A stretch of DNA of 64,000 nucleotides from Acephala macrosclerotiorum. Its lineage: Eukaryota > Ascomycota > Leotiomycetes > Helotiales > Mollisiaceae. Position numbers and translations under genes: made by a program. How positions within the stretch are numbered: the first letter of the stretch is position 1; every line of letters starts with the position of its first letter. Positions 21,517 to 32,238 of the stretch are shown here, one piece after another. The notes under the pieces were generated by a model that searched no databases, was not told the DNA's origin, and saw nothing but the letters and a program-made list of their open reading frames with translations. The stretch lies in the NCBI GenBank assembly GCA_014904845.1, contig MU119452.1, positions 1 to 64,000 on the forward strand, written 5' to 3'.

Positions 21517-22470
21517 ATGCCCCATCGTGAAATTGGGAATGGCCCTTACCTTTTACCCAATTCGCTCCCTTCGGCCGATAATATCTCCTTCTTTGACACA
21601 TCTTTCTTCACCAACGGCCACAAGCGCCTACCAACCCCAGCTGAGGTTCGGCATGCCGCAGGGCCCCAAATAAAGATGAACAGGCCTGTTCCGGTTTCGT
21701 TTCCTTCAATGAATCTTATCGTCAAATATGGCCTCACAATTAGGATGACCGAGGGACAATGTTTATGGGCAATTCGCAGCCTATGCCCGAATGTGCCAGT
21801 TCCAGAAGTGTATGGCTGGTGTCAGGACGAAGGGGAAACATTCATCTACATGCAAAAAATCGAAGCAGCTACTTTAGAACAGGAGTGGCCAGGATTAGAT
21901 GTTGAAGAAAAGTATGAGATTTGCACGCAATTGCGTTGCATCCTCGACGAATTGCGCCAGCTTCAACAAGATCCCTCTAATCCATTTATTGGTAAGCATA
22001 ATATCCTTTTTATGGGTTACTATAGCGTCTAATGGCCAGTTAATATAGGAAGTATCAACCAGCAGCCTGTAAAAGATATAATCTTCGATGGCAAAGGACT
22101 TAACTACTATTTCTCAGACGTCACCTCGTTTCACAACTGGTTCTCAGGTGTTACAATGCCTCAAATTGACACCTCAAACCCAGATCCATGGCGTCCTGGC
22201 CTGTTGGATGATGTTCCTATTGTATTCACTCACAGCGATTTACACCGTAGCAATATTTTGATGTCTTGGGATGAGAATAATAGGCCTCGGGTAGCGGCGA
22301 TCGTTGACTGGCATCAATCTGGGTGGTATCCTGCGTCGTGGGAATTCTACAAGACGAGGTTTACCTGCAAGGCTAGCGAGCAGTGGGAATTAGATTACAT
22401 ACTTGAGTTTTTGCAGTCCTATCGGGGTTATATTCCCTGGGATTATTTTGTGCTTAAGCGGGGCACTTAG
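21517..22470 (+). CDS. APH-type phosphotransferase (aminoglycoside/choline kinase-like fold)
   Basis: Two exons, 21517-21991 and 22049-22470, joined at a split Gly codon, give 298 residues. The 57-nt intron has GTAAGC..TAG. The N-lobe has LIVKYG (candidate ATP-binding Lys) and a PVPEVYGW segment typical of the family. The catalytic loop is FTHSDLHRSNILM (H-x-D-L-x3-N) and the metal site AIVDWHQSGWYPASWEF. The family phosphorylates small hydroxyl- or amine-bearing molecules, and fungal members of this branch are numerous and mostly uncharacterised, so no substrate is proposed. The start at MPHREIGNG is chosen because the upstream open frame is low-complexity and runs into the AT-rich island. 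No lesions. Confidence 0.88.
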
Positions 22471-22791
22471 CAAAGCAATAATGTAGTAGTGTGTAGAGGA
22501 ACAACATACTGTCGAAGCACCCTATAGCGACCGTTGGATCTGAATTTAAGAGAGCTTGAATTCATTATGAGTAGCTCTCTAGGACCAGGTCTTTCCGCTC
22601 GATGTGAATGTTGCTAGTAAAAAAAAACTTTCATATGACATTCGCTGAAAATGGCTGATTAAAGGGCTCGCTCGTTAAAACTCCTTGCTTCCTATTAGAG
22701 TGTGTAGTCCCTCTTTTCCGGACTCGGACATCGCATGGCCTCCCTCAGAAACTTGTACTGCACAAGGTGCAAGTGTTGAACCAGTCCCCTC
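22471..22791. other. Intergenic between convergent genes, nothing recognised
   Basis: This short gap separates the 3' ends of the phosphotransferase gene (plus) and the copper transporter gene (minus). An A9 run lies near 22620. No gene or repeat is seen. Confidence 0.6.
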
Positions 22792-23383
22792 TCAATGAGT
22801 AATCCCCACACCATCAGCATCCCCCAATGGCTTGTATCGTCCTAAGATCACACTGCCAAGGTATGTGCCGCCAAGAACCGAGAAGAAGTATCCAACATTC
22901 GTGGTCATCACAGCTAACATCCTATACAGTCAGTGAGGCGATGAGTAATAGATCGAGACGAGGTTCTTACAGCAGGTATCCCACGAAAGCAATCAGCGTG
23001 TCCAGAAGAGCACGGGGGAGATCGACTGTAAGTCTCCACGGAGCCCTCTTCGCCACCTTCTTTGCCACGACAATGACATTTTCCTCCACCCCATTCGCAC
23101 TCAACACCAAGGTCTTCCTATCAGACTCCCTCCAGGCGTCATCACCCTCCTTCTTTGTTCTCCCTGCTCGTACCATTTCTCGACTGTTGAATTCCGCGTC
23201 TGTCCATCGCCTCTGCTGGATAGCCTTGAAGGCCAAAAGGCCACGGAAAATCGCTGCAAGAGCAATTATGAAGATACAGGTTCCTGCATATTGACCTGTG
23301 GTTGAAGGGGCCCAGTGACTCAAGTAGAGCGGTGTTGTGGCTGACACTCCAAAGGTTACGGAGGTATCTGACATGGACGACAT
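22792..23383 (-). CDS. ctr: Ctr-type copper transporter
   Basis: Two exons, 22971-23383 and 22792-22921, with a split Leu codon; 180 residues. A short N-terminus (MSSMSDTSVTF) is followed by TPLYLSHWAPSTTGQYAGT and a first membrane helix (CIFIIALAAIFRGLLAF). A charged cytosolic loop leads to APWRLTVDLPRALLDTLIAF. After the intron come LLMLAVMTTNVGYFF with the MxxxM motif of helix 2, and LGGTYLGSV with the glycine packing motif of helix 3. These are the diagnostic features of trimeric high-affinity Cu(I) channels of the Ctr family. The Met-rich ectodomain is minimal, as in many fungal members. The gene is divergent from the ferric reductase gene at 24142, which could supply reduced copper. A copper-type promoter element lies 62 bp upstream. 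Confidence 0.93.
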
Positions 23384-24141
23384 CTTGACGGACTCCTCAC
23401 GGATCGACTGTCAGCTAAGAACGTTCAAGGCTCACACCATTATATTTGCTCAAGTACGTGGGGTATTTGTGTGGTGTGGGCGATTCGATTCGTAAGCTTG
23501 GACTGATAGCATAGGGGTCGTGTCATCTTGTATGTTCCAGTCACTGACAAATAAGCTGATGGTGTCGTCGGATACCATTCTCCATAACCTTAGGGGTCTT
23601 GACGGCTGGGGTTGACAGGGGGCAGCATGTATGTGCGCATCCACGAGTGAAACATTTCCGGCCAATCAGAGTCCGAAAAACTTGCTCAAACTTGCTTCAA
23701 TAGCCGCAGATATCAGGCCGCCCAACACCACAGAGAACCGTTTCCAAACCAAATTTCACAAAAGCATCCGCAAATAGCAACCGAAAGTGAACTTTATGGC
23801 GCCTGCATCTGAGCCGTTTGCCAAGCTTTTGATGAAGAGACAAGCTTTTTGACGAGAAGCCACCGCACGGGGTTGTGGAATCGTCGAGACACCCAGGAGC
23901 TGGATTGTGATCCCTGGTACAAACAACTCTTGGGCCAGTGCGTGCAGGTTGGTCTCGGAAACCTAGCAAGTGATGTTCTACTCGATATAGCCAGGCTTCC
24001 CGTCAATTCTCTTTTTCTGTGCCCATCCGTCCCCTCCATCTATCTTCAAGCTCTCTGCCGAGCATCACGGGAGATTTTATTCCACAAGGCAATCCCCCGG
24101 AAAAGTTTACGGCCTGTACTTCAGTCTGTCTTAACTTCAAG
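23384..24141. other. Shared divergent promoter region between the Ctr and ferric reductase genes
   Basis: About 760 bp with no supported gene. It contains TTTGCTCA at 23445-23452, a second TTGCTCA at 23682-23688 within a direct pair ACTTGCTCAA / ACTTGCTTCAA, and a CCAAT box near 23662. Confidence 0.6.
23445..23452. promoter_or_regulatory. Candidate copper-response element
   Basis: TTTGCTCA matches the Mac1-type copper element of yeast CTR genes and differs by one base from TGTGCTCA reported for filamentous-fungal copper sensors. It sits 62 bp upstream of the Ctr start codon. An 8-bp match can occur by chance; position and neighbour make it plausible. Confidence 0.45.
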
Positions 24142-26196
24142 ATGGATATGTCTATGGGCAGCGGTTCGTCATCATTGACGCCGTTGAATGACTCTGGAGT
24201 AAACTTTTCCAACTTCACGCAAGCATACAACTTCCAGCAAGAGATATTGGATGACACTATACTTCAAGTGATAGTAAACTCTTACGCAAGATACTTCTGG
24301 TATGGAATTGTTGTTGTGATTGGAATTGCGACTCTGTCCAACGTTGGTCGTAAAATTCACTTGCACTTGAGGTAAGTGGAATTCTTAGACACCCGACCAA
24401 TCCGTTGACTCTTTCACAGAATTCGAGCCGCTGCCGCAAACAACAGTCGCCCAGCCAGTGCCAAAAGTCTAATTGCACAGTTCTTAGGAGAGTGGGTGGC
24501 CATTTCTCGGGAGGCGACTTATCCACAATTCAGCCCTTCAAGCACATACTTATGGCTCAAAGTGCCTCCTTTCGGCATCATACTCCTGCTCCTGACCTAT
24601 CTTGGTTTTCTTATGGGCCTTGAATTTGATGACAATGACATCGCTGGTGCCTAGCATTATACGTCGCTGGGCGTGAGAGCATCTTGGCTCGCCGCTGCCC
24701 AGATTCCACTTTTGCTTTTGTTGTCTGGAAAGGCGAATCTCATTGGCACCCCGGTCGGGGTCTCCTACGAGCGCTTGAACGTCCTTCATCGATGGGTTGT
24801 ACGAGGCATGCTCCTTCTGATAACGCTTCATTTTGGATATCAGAGTTATGGCTGGAATCAATACGGACTCATGCAACTAGAGTGGAAGACTGATACTTGT
24901 CCACCAACCGGAATCGCAGCGTATTCTCTTCTCTTATGGCTGAACATTACATCTCTGGCGCCTATCCGCAATCGATTCTACGAATTTTTCGTCGTTCAGC
25001 ATATTCTTTCGTTCATTGCTTTCGTCTACCTCGTAATCCGGCACTTACCATCGACGGCTCTTTATTCTCGAACCTATATCTATGCTGGAGTAGGCATTTA
25101 CTTTCTGGATCGACTCATACGAACAATACGATACACCTACCACAACATACGTCCAGCGAGAGCGAGTTTAACGGCCTTGGACGGAAGCGTCACCAAGATT
25201 CGAGTTCAAAGTAAGCAAGTCAAATCGTGGACCCCAGGCTCCCACGTGTTTTTGGCAATTCCTCGTCTTGGATTTGGTCAGTCTCATCCAGCAACCATCG
25301 CTTCGATCCCGTCATCACATGGCGGAGATCTGATATTTATCTTGAGGAGCCGCAAAGGATTCACCAACCGCATCAACAGAAAGGCTAGCGCATCCCAGAC
25401 TTCACTCTTGGCAGATTCTAAGAAAGAAATTGAAGGACCAGCCTCGGCCTCCTCCGATCAAACCGACCTCGCACTGATTGGAGGTCCTTATAGTGCATCT
25501 CACTCGGACCCCGCTGCCTTCGATACCGTTCTCCTGTTCTCTGGTTCAACGGGAATAACATTCACGCTCTCCAACCTCCTCTCACTGGCTCACCGAGCAC
25601 AAACCGCCAGCAAACTTCCCCTCCGCTCCTTGGACTTCGTCTGGGTCGTGAAGCAAATATCCTGGACATCCTGGGTCACCGAGGAGCTCATTTCGGCGGT
25701 AAACAGCTTGAAAGAAAAGGGCATCGAGGTCAAAGTCACAATCTACGTAACCTGCGACGACAGCCTCACTGCCCTTCCCGAGAAAAACGCAGCAAGTGGA
25801 TGCGCTTGCGATCTTTCTGTGGATCCTTGTCACTGTGCCACCGATATCCAAGCAGCCGCGCCAACAGAAGAAGAAGAAAACCATGAAGGCAGTAAGGATG
25901 AAACAAGTAAAGAGATCGTCGCCACAACTACTGCAAGTTCGCAGCTATCAACGGTCAGCGGGAGTCTGAAGTCCCTGCCTTTCGCTAAGCTTGTGTCAGG
26001 ACGACCACATATCCGGGAGATAGTGTTGGACTTGGCAGAACAGGCGGAAGGGGAGATGGCAGTTTTTGCCTGCGGGCCTCTTGGATTGTGCACGGGGATT
26101 CGAAATACTGTTGCCAGTGTGAGTGATGAGAGGGCGGTGCACAGAGGGACTGGCGCGGAGGGAATATACTTGCATGTTGAGAGTTTCGGTTGGTGA
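24142..26196 (+). pseudogene. Ferric/cupric reductase (FRE family) with one premature TAG
   Basis: Exons 24142-24371 and 24420-26196 join in phase and would give 668 residues. The only defect is TAG at 24652-24654 (codon 155), where the family has Gln (GAQHY), so CAG-to-TAG is likely. All functional parts are present: four heme-ligand His in VLHRWVVRG, TLHFGYQ, VVQHIL and IRHLPS; the FAD motif HPATIAS; NADPH motifs FSGSTGITF and FACGPLGLC. Multiple membrane helices cover the N-terminal half. A Cys-rich insert (CACDLSVDPCHC) lies in the NAD(P)-binding half. Such plasma-membrane enzymes reduce Fe(III) and Cu(II) before uptake. With the stop the product ends before the heme domain, unless the codon is read through, edited, or is a sequence error. 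Confidence 0.9.
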
Positions 26197-27157
26197 ATTC
26201 AGCTGAGAATATTTGTTTCTATCTACATCCTCTTGGATTCATGCTTAATTCAGGCGATTCAGATCTTGACGAGGCTTCTCCATGGTGCGATGTTAACTTT
26301 CAGAAGTCCATCGCCTCCGACCAGGCATTCTTTCTAGAATATCCGCGGCGGCGAAGAAGTTTGGTATCGAGAGACTCTTTGGATTTTTCCAGTACCCGGT
26401 TGGCCATATCACCGCCTTTGATCGGCCAGACCAAGTGGCTTCTATTTCACGTGCAAAATTACCCTCTTTGCTTTCTGCGCGCAGAAGGGCGTAGGACAAG
26501 TTAGGAATAGGCCCTTCCAATCGCTCAGAAGATCGAGTCAATGAGGGGTCACTTAATCAGAACTCCGCACTAGGAAAGATTAGTAAAAATCAATTTATTT
26601 GCGTTGCAAAAAGTTTATAATATAATTATCGTCGTCCGCTTATTAAATATCGAAATATATTATATATTATTTATATATTATTTAATTAAATTTTATAATA
26701 ATTATTAATATTTTATTTTTGATTTATTTTATTTATATAATAAAATAATTTTTTAAATATTAATTTCATAAAATATATATATATATATGAATCAATGTCT
26801 GCCGATCTAATTGTCTTTCGTTCCTTCCTTGAGGCACGTTGGAACTGCTAAATTGCAGTATCAAGACCGATTGCGAAGTTGAAGATGACTTTGAACTCAC
26901 TCAGCAAAAGTAAGCGGCGTTCCCAATAGCTAACTTTTCTTCCTTCAAATGACACGTATATGACAAGTTTGGCTTATTTATAGCCCTCGTCCGCTGTCAA
27001 CCGACTCAAGCTAGCCACATTCTCTAGCCCTGCTTCTCACACCATTCCCATTCCAAAGGCTTGAATATCTCTCTGTCTCCACATGATCCATGTCGGTTCC
27101 GTTGAAGCAACCCCGTCGGCAATTACAAAATGCCACAACCACCTACCTCACCTTCAT
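26197..27157. other. Intergenic with an AT-rich block
   Basis: No supported gene. The block at about 26570-26790 is listed separately. The rest is ordinary composition flanking two gene 3' ends. Confidence 0.6.
26570..26790. repeat. AT-rich island with a short (AT)n tract
   Basis: A/T-saturated sequence (TATATATTATTTAT words) ends in an (AT)n run near 26775-26788. It is similar in character to the island at 20690-21175 and is likewise probably a RIP-eroded repeat fragment. Confidence 0.6.
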
Positions 27158-28339
27158 CTACTCCTCCTCCTCACAATCCTTAAAAATCTCATCCAATAAC
27201 TGACACACCAAGGAGACCGTTTCACGCTTAATTCCCAACCTCGTATGATAGAACCAAGCAACGTCCATCTTCACCTTTTCAATGTCCCTCCCATAATCCA
27301 CCGTAATCGCATTATATGGCACATCACTCGCCAACCCCAGAATCGCATAAATTCTATCATGTGGATCGCAAGACTGCGAGCCCCGACAAGTTTCAATCAG
27401 TTGAATCAAGGTCCTCATATCCTTGCTTGTTCTCCTGCCTGAAATTCGAATGCCTGCACTCCTGCGAATTCTCTCCAAGTATTCTCGCATCTTTGGATGC
27501 ATTTTTGAGCTTCGATCGTTCTGCCATAGGTTCAGAATTCCCGTGATCTGCATTAAAGTCGTGTCGAAGTCGCGTCCTTCCATTGAGTTTGTACCACAGT
27601 GTATCGTTGTCGATGAAGCAAGAACGTATTCTTGGACGATCCAGATACGTCGCCAGTATGTTCGCTCCAATAGAGCTGCCAAACCATCCCAACGTATGTC
27701 AGGCTCTGCGACTGCTGCGAGGGATCTCACCCATGCTTGTCTTCTACTATGGGCTGCAAGTTCGAGATTGTTGTTGAGGTCTAGCTCGGGTTTATGGTGC
27801 CTGTCAAGAGGTTCCTCTTCTCTCATTCTCGCAGCCTCCTCACAGACCTTATCATTCAATTGGGAAACCTCTTCAAAAGAATCCCGCACCTCTCTCAACA
27901 ACTTAAAACCCCCTGCGAATACCTCCCGTTCATCGTCTCCAAGCCAGATTAGGACCTCATTCGCTAGTCGATAGATATCTCCCATCATCTCCACTTGGTG
28001 ATTCCTTTCTAACACATCTTCTTGATTAATACATATCGCGTCTACCCACAACACCCTCTCTTCTGTCTCTGATCTCAAGGCGCGCAATGCTTGCCATAGA
28101 TTGTGCCTGATCAGGAATGATTGGTCGTTGAGTAGGATGGAGTGAGTTGTGTCTTGTGAAGAACCCCATTCGTAGGAGAGAGCTTCGTATTGGAGAGAGG
28201 GTGAGTTGAATCTGTCGACTCGTAAGGAGCAGGATATAGCCGAGTCCAATGGGCCGGGAAAGAGGGTAGCGACGCGAAATTGTTTTGTGGTTGCTTTTAG
28301 TGGGGTGTGGGTTGGGCTCGTCATTGCGAGGGATTCCAA
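27158..28339 (-). CDS. HET-domain protein (heterokaryon incompatibility family)
   Basis: Single exon, 393 residues, intact. The HET domain occupies roughly residues 50-250. It carries the three family signatures: YEALSYEWGSS, RVLWVDAICINQED..ERNHQVEMMGDIYRLA, and WRRIWIVQEYVLAS. Downstream come RGSQSCDPHDRIYAILGLA and VDYGRDIEKV, the usual second half. The protein ends soon after, at an acidic EEEE tail, so the long variable C-terminal region seen in many family members is missing. HET domains trigger growth arrest or death when partner proteins signal non-self after cell fusion, and are often paired with NLR-type genes; an NLR gene lies 20 kb away. Met6 is an alternative start. Confidence 0.93.
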   Translation of the reverse strand: MESLAMTSPTHTPLKATTKQFRVATLFPGPLDSAISCSLRVDRFNSPSLQYEALSYEWGSSQDTTHSILLNDQSFLIRHNLWQALRALRSETEERVLWVDAICINQEDVLERNHQVEMMGDIYRLANEVLIWLGDDEREVFAGGFKLLREVRDSFEEVSQLNDKVCEEAARMREEEPLDRHHKPELDLNNNLELAAHSRRQAWVRSLAAVAEPDIRWDGLAALLERTYWRRIWIVQEYVLASSTTIHCGTNSMEGRDFDTTLMQITGILNLWQNDRSSKMHPKMREYLERIRRSAGIRISGRRTSKDMRTLIQLIETCRGSQSCDPHDRIYAILGLASDVPYNAITVDYGRDIEKVKMDVAWFYHTRLGIKRETVSLVCQLLDEIFKDCEEEE

Positions 28340-29253
28340 GCCGTCACGATTCTGGAGTTAGAAAGTCGAGATTGCAAACAGATTTATGACGAGATTATGT
28401 GTACTGTGTGAAGCTATGGCAAACGTGGCTTAGCTTCTGCCTTCTGTAGCTTGATGCTGCAGGTGAGTAAGCGGGCCAACCGCGCGTGCAGCACTTGCTA
28501 GCCACTTCCACTCACCGAAACATAAACGACATTCAAGAGAAAAGGACCTCTGCTTTGATCAACCTTTTGATGTACGGTGAGATTGATCGAAATAATGCCT
28601 CCGTCATGAACACATCCCAACTCGGCACCTGAATTATCAAATTTTACCTCACACTAAACCAACAACCCAAGTTGGCATCGACCCCTTTCGACCATGCAGC
28701 TCGGTCCACGTACCCTTGAGGTAATATTTTCATCATTTCTTCGTTGAGCTTGTCTCGCAAACCTCGCACCTTCATATCTCGTAAGTCTTGAGACGTAACC
28801 CGAGACCGTTGTCATTTTAGTCATCATATCTCAACTCTCCAGCCAGGAGCTGTGACAGCGATGGCTCTACTCTTCAACGGCTCTCTCCGTACTCATATAC
28901 CTACAATACTGCACTGTCCGTTCATCCCCCAAACTGTTTGTATTCTGCCGGATCGTATTGAGTTCTGCCTCGTATATCCCTGCCAGTGTATGTCGTGGCT
29001 TGGGTTTTGAGGTAAGCACTTGATTTCGGTTTTCCGGCGGCTTCCATCAGGATGATCCATTTTCGGTAGTACAGCCTGGGAGCTTGCGATTGGGCGTCTC
29101 GGACTTCCTCTGAAGAGTGCCATCGAGACCGAGAAGCTCGACACGAGTTGAGCTCATCAACTTCCGCACTGAAAGGCTCTCCAGTTCGCGTCTGCGGCGA
29201 TGAGAAGTTTCCCCAACTCACGTTCCGATATGTACTAGACCTGAACAGATGAT
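28340..29253. other. Intergenic between the HET gene and the large minus-strand gene
   Basis: Contains the second copy of the short dispersed repeat. Minus frames at 28893-29260 show no family motif and lie just downstream of the neighbouring gene's stop, so they are not called. Confidence 0.5.
28447..28519 (+). repeat. Short dispersed repeat, copy 2
   Basis: Contains AGCTTGATGC, GTAAGCGGGCCAACC, AGCACTTGCTA and CACTCACCGAA in order, matching the minus strand of 17627-17704. It lies about 110 bp upstream of the HET gene start. Confidence 0.6.
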
Positions 29254-32238
29254 TTACCACTCCTCCTCATCCCCTTCTCCCTCTCCCGGCCCCACCGTCC
29301 ACCCCGGCACACTAACCAACACTCCAAACTCCCTCAATCCCACCATCCATTTCCGGGCCTTCTCACATTGCGTTTTGACATCCCTCCTCATATACCCAAA
29401 ATGATCCTCATTCCCAATCTGGATCTCCGTACTAGTTGGAACCGGCATCGCGTCTTTGAATGTGAATTTTAGGATCTGGGGTCCGTAGGGTTGGCAATGT
29501 CCGGTTTGGGTTGCGAACCAAGAGAAGAATTCAGCAGTTGTGATCTTGGGGCGGAGAACGGATTTTGGGAAGGGGGAAGAGTATTTGCCGGCGCCGTCGA
29601 TCTGGAGACGGATTGTAATTTCGGGTTCGGGGGCGTGAGATGGCTGCTGAGAGGATGAGTGGTGCGAGGATTGCGATGCTTGTTGTTGGATCGGTACAGA
29701 TTCTTGGGGGACGGACTTCCTTCTGTAGAATAAGACGACTGCTTCTCCATGTAGCATGCAGGTTTGCTTTGGCTGAATGCCGACTTCCTGGTAGCGGTCA
29801 CCAGGCTCTTCGGGGCTGGTCTTGACGTTGAGAGTAATGTATCCTTTGCCTGTAACGGCCACCATCCCTTTTCCGCTTCGCTTGTCGATCACCACTCCGC
29901 ATACCTCAGCGCCAGTTTTGTATGGCAGCTTATCGAGCACAGTTGATTCTTGGTCTAGAAGTTCGACATCTGGCCGATCGGCGATCTGTAAATCTGTCAG
30001 CATGAGCTCAAAGATTCATGCGGTTGCTATTACAAATGCATGTGCTCGCTCTCGTAGCCATATCTGATTCAATGTTGTTCTTGCATGGTGCATGTTTGGG
30101 CTACCTGTTAGCTGAGATTGGGAAGGCAAGCTTTGATGGCGATGGTGACCACCGAGATTATGATCAGTGCACCGAGATAGATCGAAGGAGTTGTGCGAGG
30201 AAGAGGGTGGCGATTGCAAGGCAGCTGAAAGACTCATAGGTGAAGTTCCGTGGCGCGGTCTGTGAGAGCTAATAGGCCTGTCACCTAATATTGTTGGTAA
30301 TAAGGGAGATGGCGCCGACTGACGTTGCTGTAAAGACTGAGATACTGGCCTGGGCTCAGCAGCCATGTGACTATGATGGCCGGAGCCATGATCAATTGCT
30401 GGCAAGTCTGATAGCCTTGTATTTGCAGGCCTCCAATTGGATTCCTGCCTACTTGGCGAAATTGCTGAACGGGGTTGGAAGGGAGTGACAAGGACCCTGA
30501 ACAATGCCGGTGCTTTGTTGATGTCGACAGCAAGCCAGTAGAGATCCCAGATATACTGCTTGATAGTCCGAAAGTAATTCAGATTTCCTTCTGGAACGAC
30601 AAAACTCTTCTCTTCTTGCCAATGGACGTCCAGCAACTCGAACATCAATGGGCCAACCTCCTTTACACCGGAGATCTCTGCGTACCATTTGTAGAAGTCC
30701 AAAAGACTTTGCCACATTATCACGCTGACAGAATGTGCGCTGGCCTCCTTGTCCGACGTAGGATTTGGCAGAAGTACACTGGTGTTCTGTGTGAAACCTT
30801 CAATGAAAGGCTGTACATCTGAGGTCGCTAGCGGACTCTCGGCACGATTGTCGAGCGTGAAAATGACGGGTGGAGGTTGAAATTTGGGCTGGATTGTCCT
30901 TGGAGGCGGTGAGCGCTGAGGTTGGACAATGTGGTGAATACGAGGCCCGCTGTTCGTGATTGCCGGTTTCGGCTCCATGCTGCGAGTTCGAGGCAGCTGA
31001 TCTCTAGACTGAGGCGGAGGTCTGGACGGGCCATCCTCGGCTTGGCTCTCGCGTCGCGATAGAAAATTTCCGGATTGTTGGTCGTCGAGACCGAAGTTAG
31101 GAAGAGTGTTAGATGAAAGTAGGCGATCATCTACTCGATTAGGGGTACCAGAGCCCGATTTCTTCCCACGCCTCTTTCCTATCCTATTACCAGCTGCTTG
31201 ATTACGCTGAATTGCTTCGGCAGTGAGAACTGAGAAGTTGGATGGAAATGTATTGAGTCCACCTTCAAGACCTCCTGCAATGTGAACCGGTACATGCGCT
31301 CGCCGGCCATTGACAGGTTGTGGCAAAGTGTTCTTTCCAGTTTCGGCAAGTTGTAGGCTCATCGATGATATCGGAGGAAGTTGCCTGTTTTCATCCCTAT
31401 GCCACCCAGACGTGTCGCGAACATTTGGAACGATAGCGGGGTATTCTTCTGAGCGACTAAAACTTCGTTGTTCAGAACCGTGAGCTGGCGATAGCTCGGT
31501 CGAGGGGATGAGACTCTTTGATTGTGTTGGGCTACTCCAGCTGTTGAGACCTTGCATAGTCGCTTGAACAGTTTCGTTGCCTCTCACAGGAGAATTTGAT
31601 CTTTTCGAGGATGGTGCTTCTGGTCGCTGTTCTTTTTCTGTGGGTAGAGGGGTTCGAAATGATCTCTCAGTCGATGAATGTGGGGTATCCAGCCACTCTC
31701 GAGCCTGTATTGACTGTCCTCGCGGGGGAGATCCAGGGGATCTTGAGGTTGAAGATGCGCATACTCCATGGCTCTGCCCAGTTGATCCTGGGTGCAGGTC
31801 CTGCTCAGCGGCCTTGGACTTTGTTGCTGCTAAAGCACCCTGCCATGCTTCCATAGCCTTCTGCGCCATTTCGCCACAATCTTCAGTTAACCGCGAGGGC
31901 GCACTAGAGAGAGGAGAGGATAAGCAAGACGATGGTTGAGATGAAGGTGCTGTTCGATTGTCGTCCGTCTCTCGCCGGTCCTCTGATTTCCTCGAGTCCC
32001 GTCGCGAAGATACAACAATGAAGTCCTGCGCCTGTTCCTCTTTGCTGTGAAGGTGAGAATCGTCCCGCCGTACACGTTTTGGAGCGTCACTCAGACCGAA
32101 ACTTTCATCCTCTTCTGCAGTCCTCTATCAAAGATGTCAGCAACACATACTCGCCATGCATACGGACTCGACAACCTTTCCAGACCAAGTATCATCAGAG
32201 AGACCGCGACTGGTAGAATCGGACCCGGAACGAGACAT
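29254..32238 (-). CDS. Large, mostly disordered protein of unknown function
   Basis: Proposed model: exons 32164-32238, 30034-32124 and 29254-29985, all in phase zero, giving 965 residues. Introns are 39 nt (GTATGC..TAG, unusually short) and 48 nt (GTAATA..CAG). The start MSRSGSDSTSRGLSDD and an acidic/Ser-rich region precede long Pro/Ser/Gln-rich sequence. Two segments look folded. One spans about 400-480 (IMWQSLLDFYKWYAEISG, MFELLDVHW, TIKQYIWDLYWLAVDINKAP). The other is the last 240 residues (VCGVVIDKRSGKGMVAVTG, AEFFSWFATQTGH, FTFKDAMPVP), which have a beta-rich look. A basic GKRRGKK stretch could be a nuclear signal. I recognise no named family. The splice linking the two long frames is inferred from GT..AG ends and continuous phase. 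Confidence 0.7.

Noticed and set aside
23697..24039. Minus-strand open frames in the Ctr-FRE promoter region
   Set aside because: Short, overlapping and without motifs; they lie in a region better explained as promoter.
24142..26196. Ferric reductase as two separate genes split at the TAG
   Set aside because: The downstream frame starts in the middle of the membrane domain, and the two parts are in one frame with a single codon between them.
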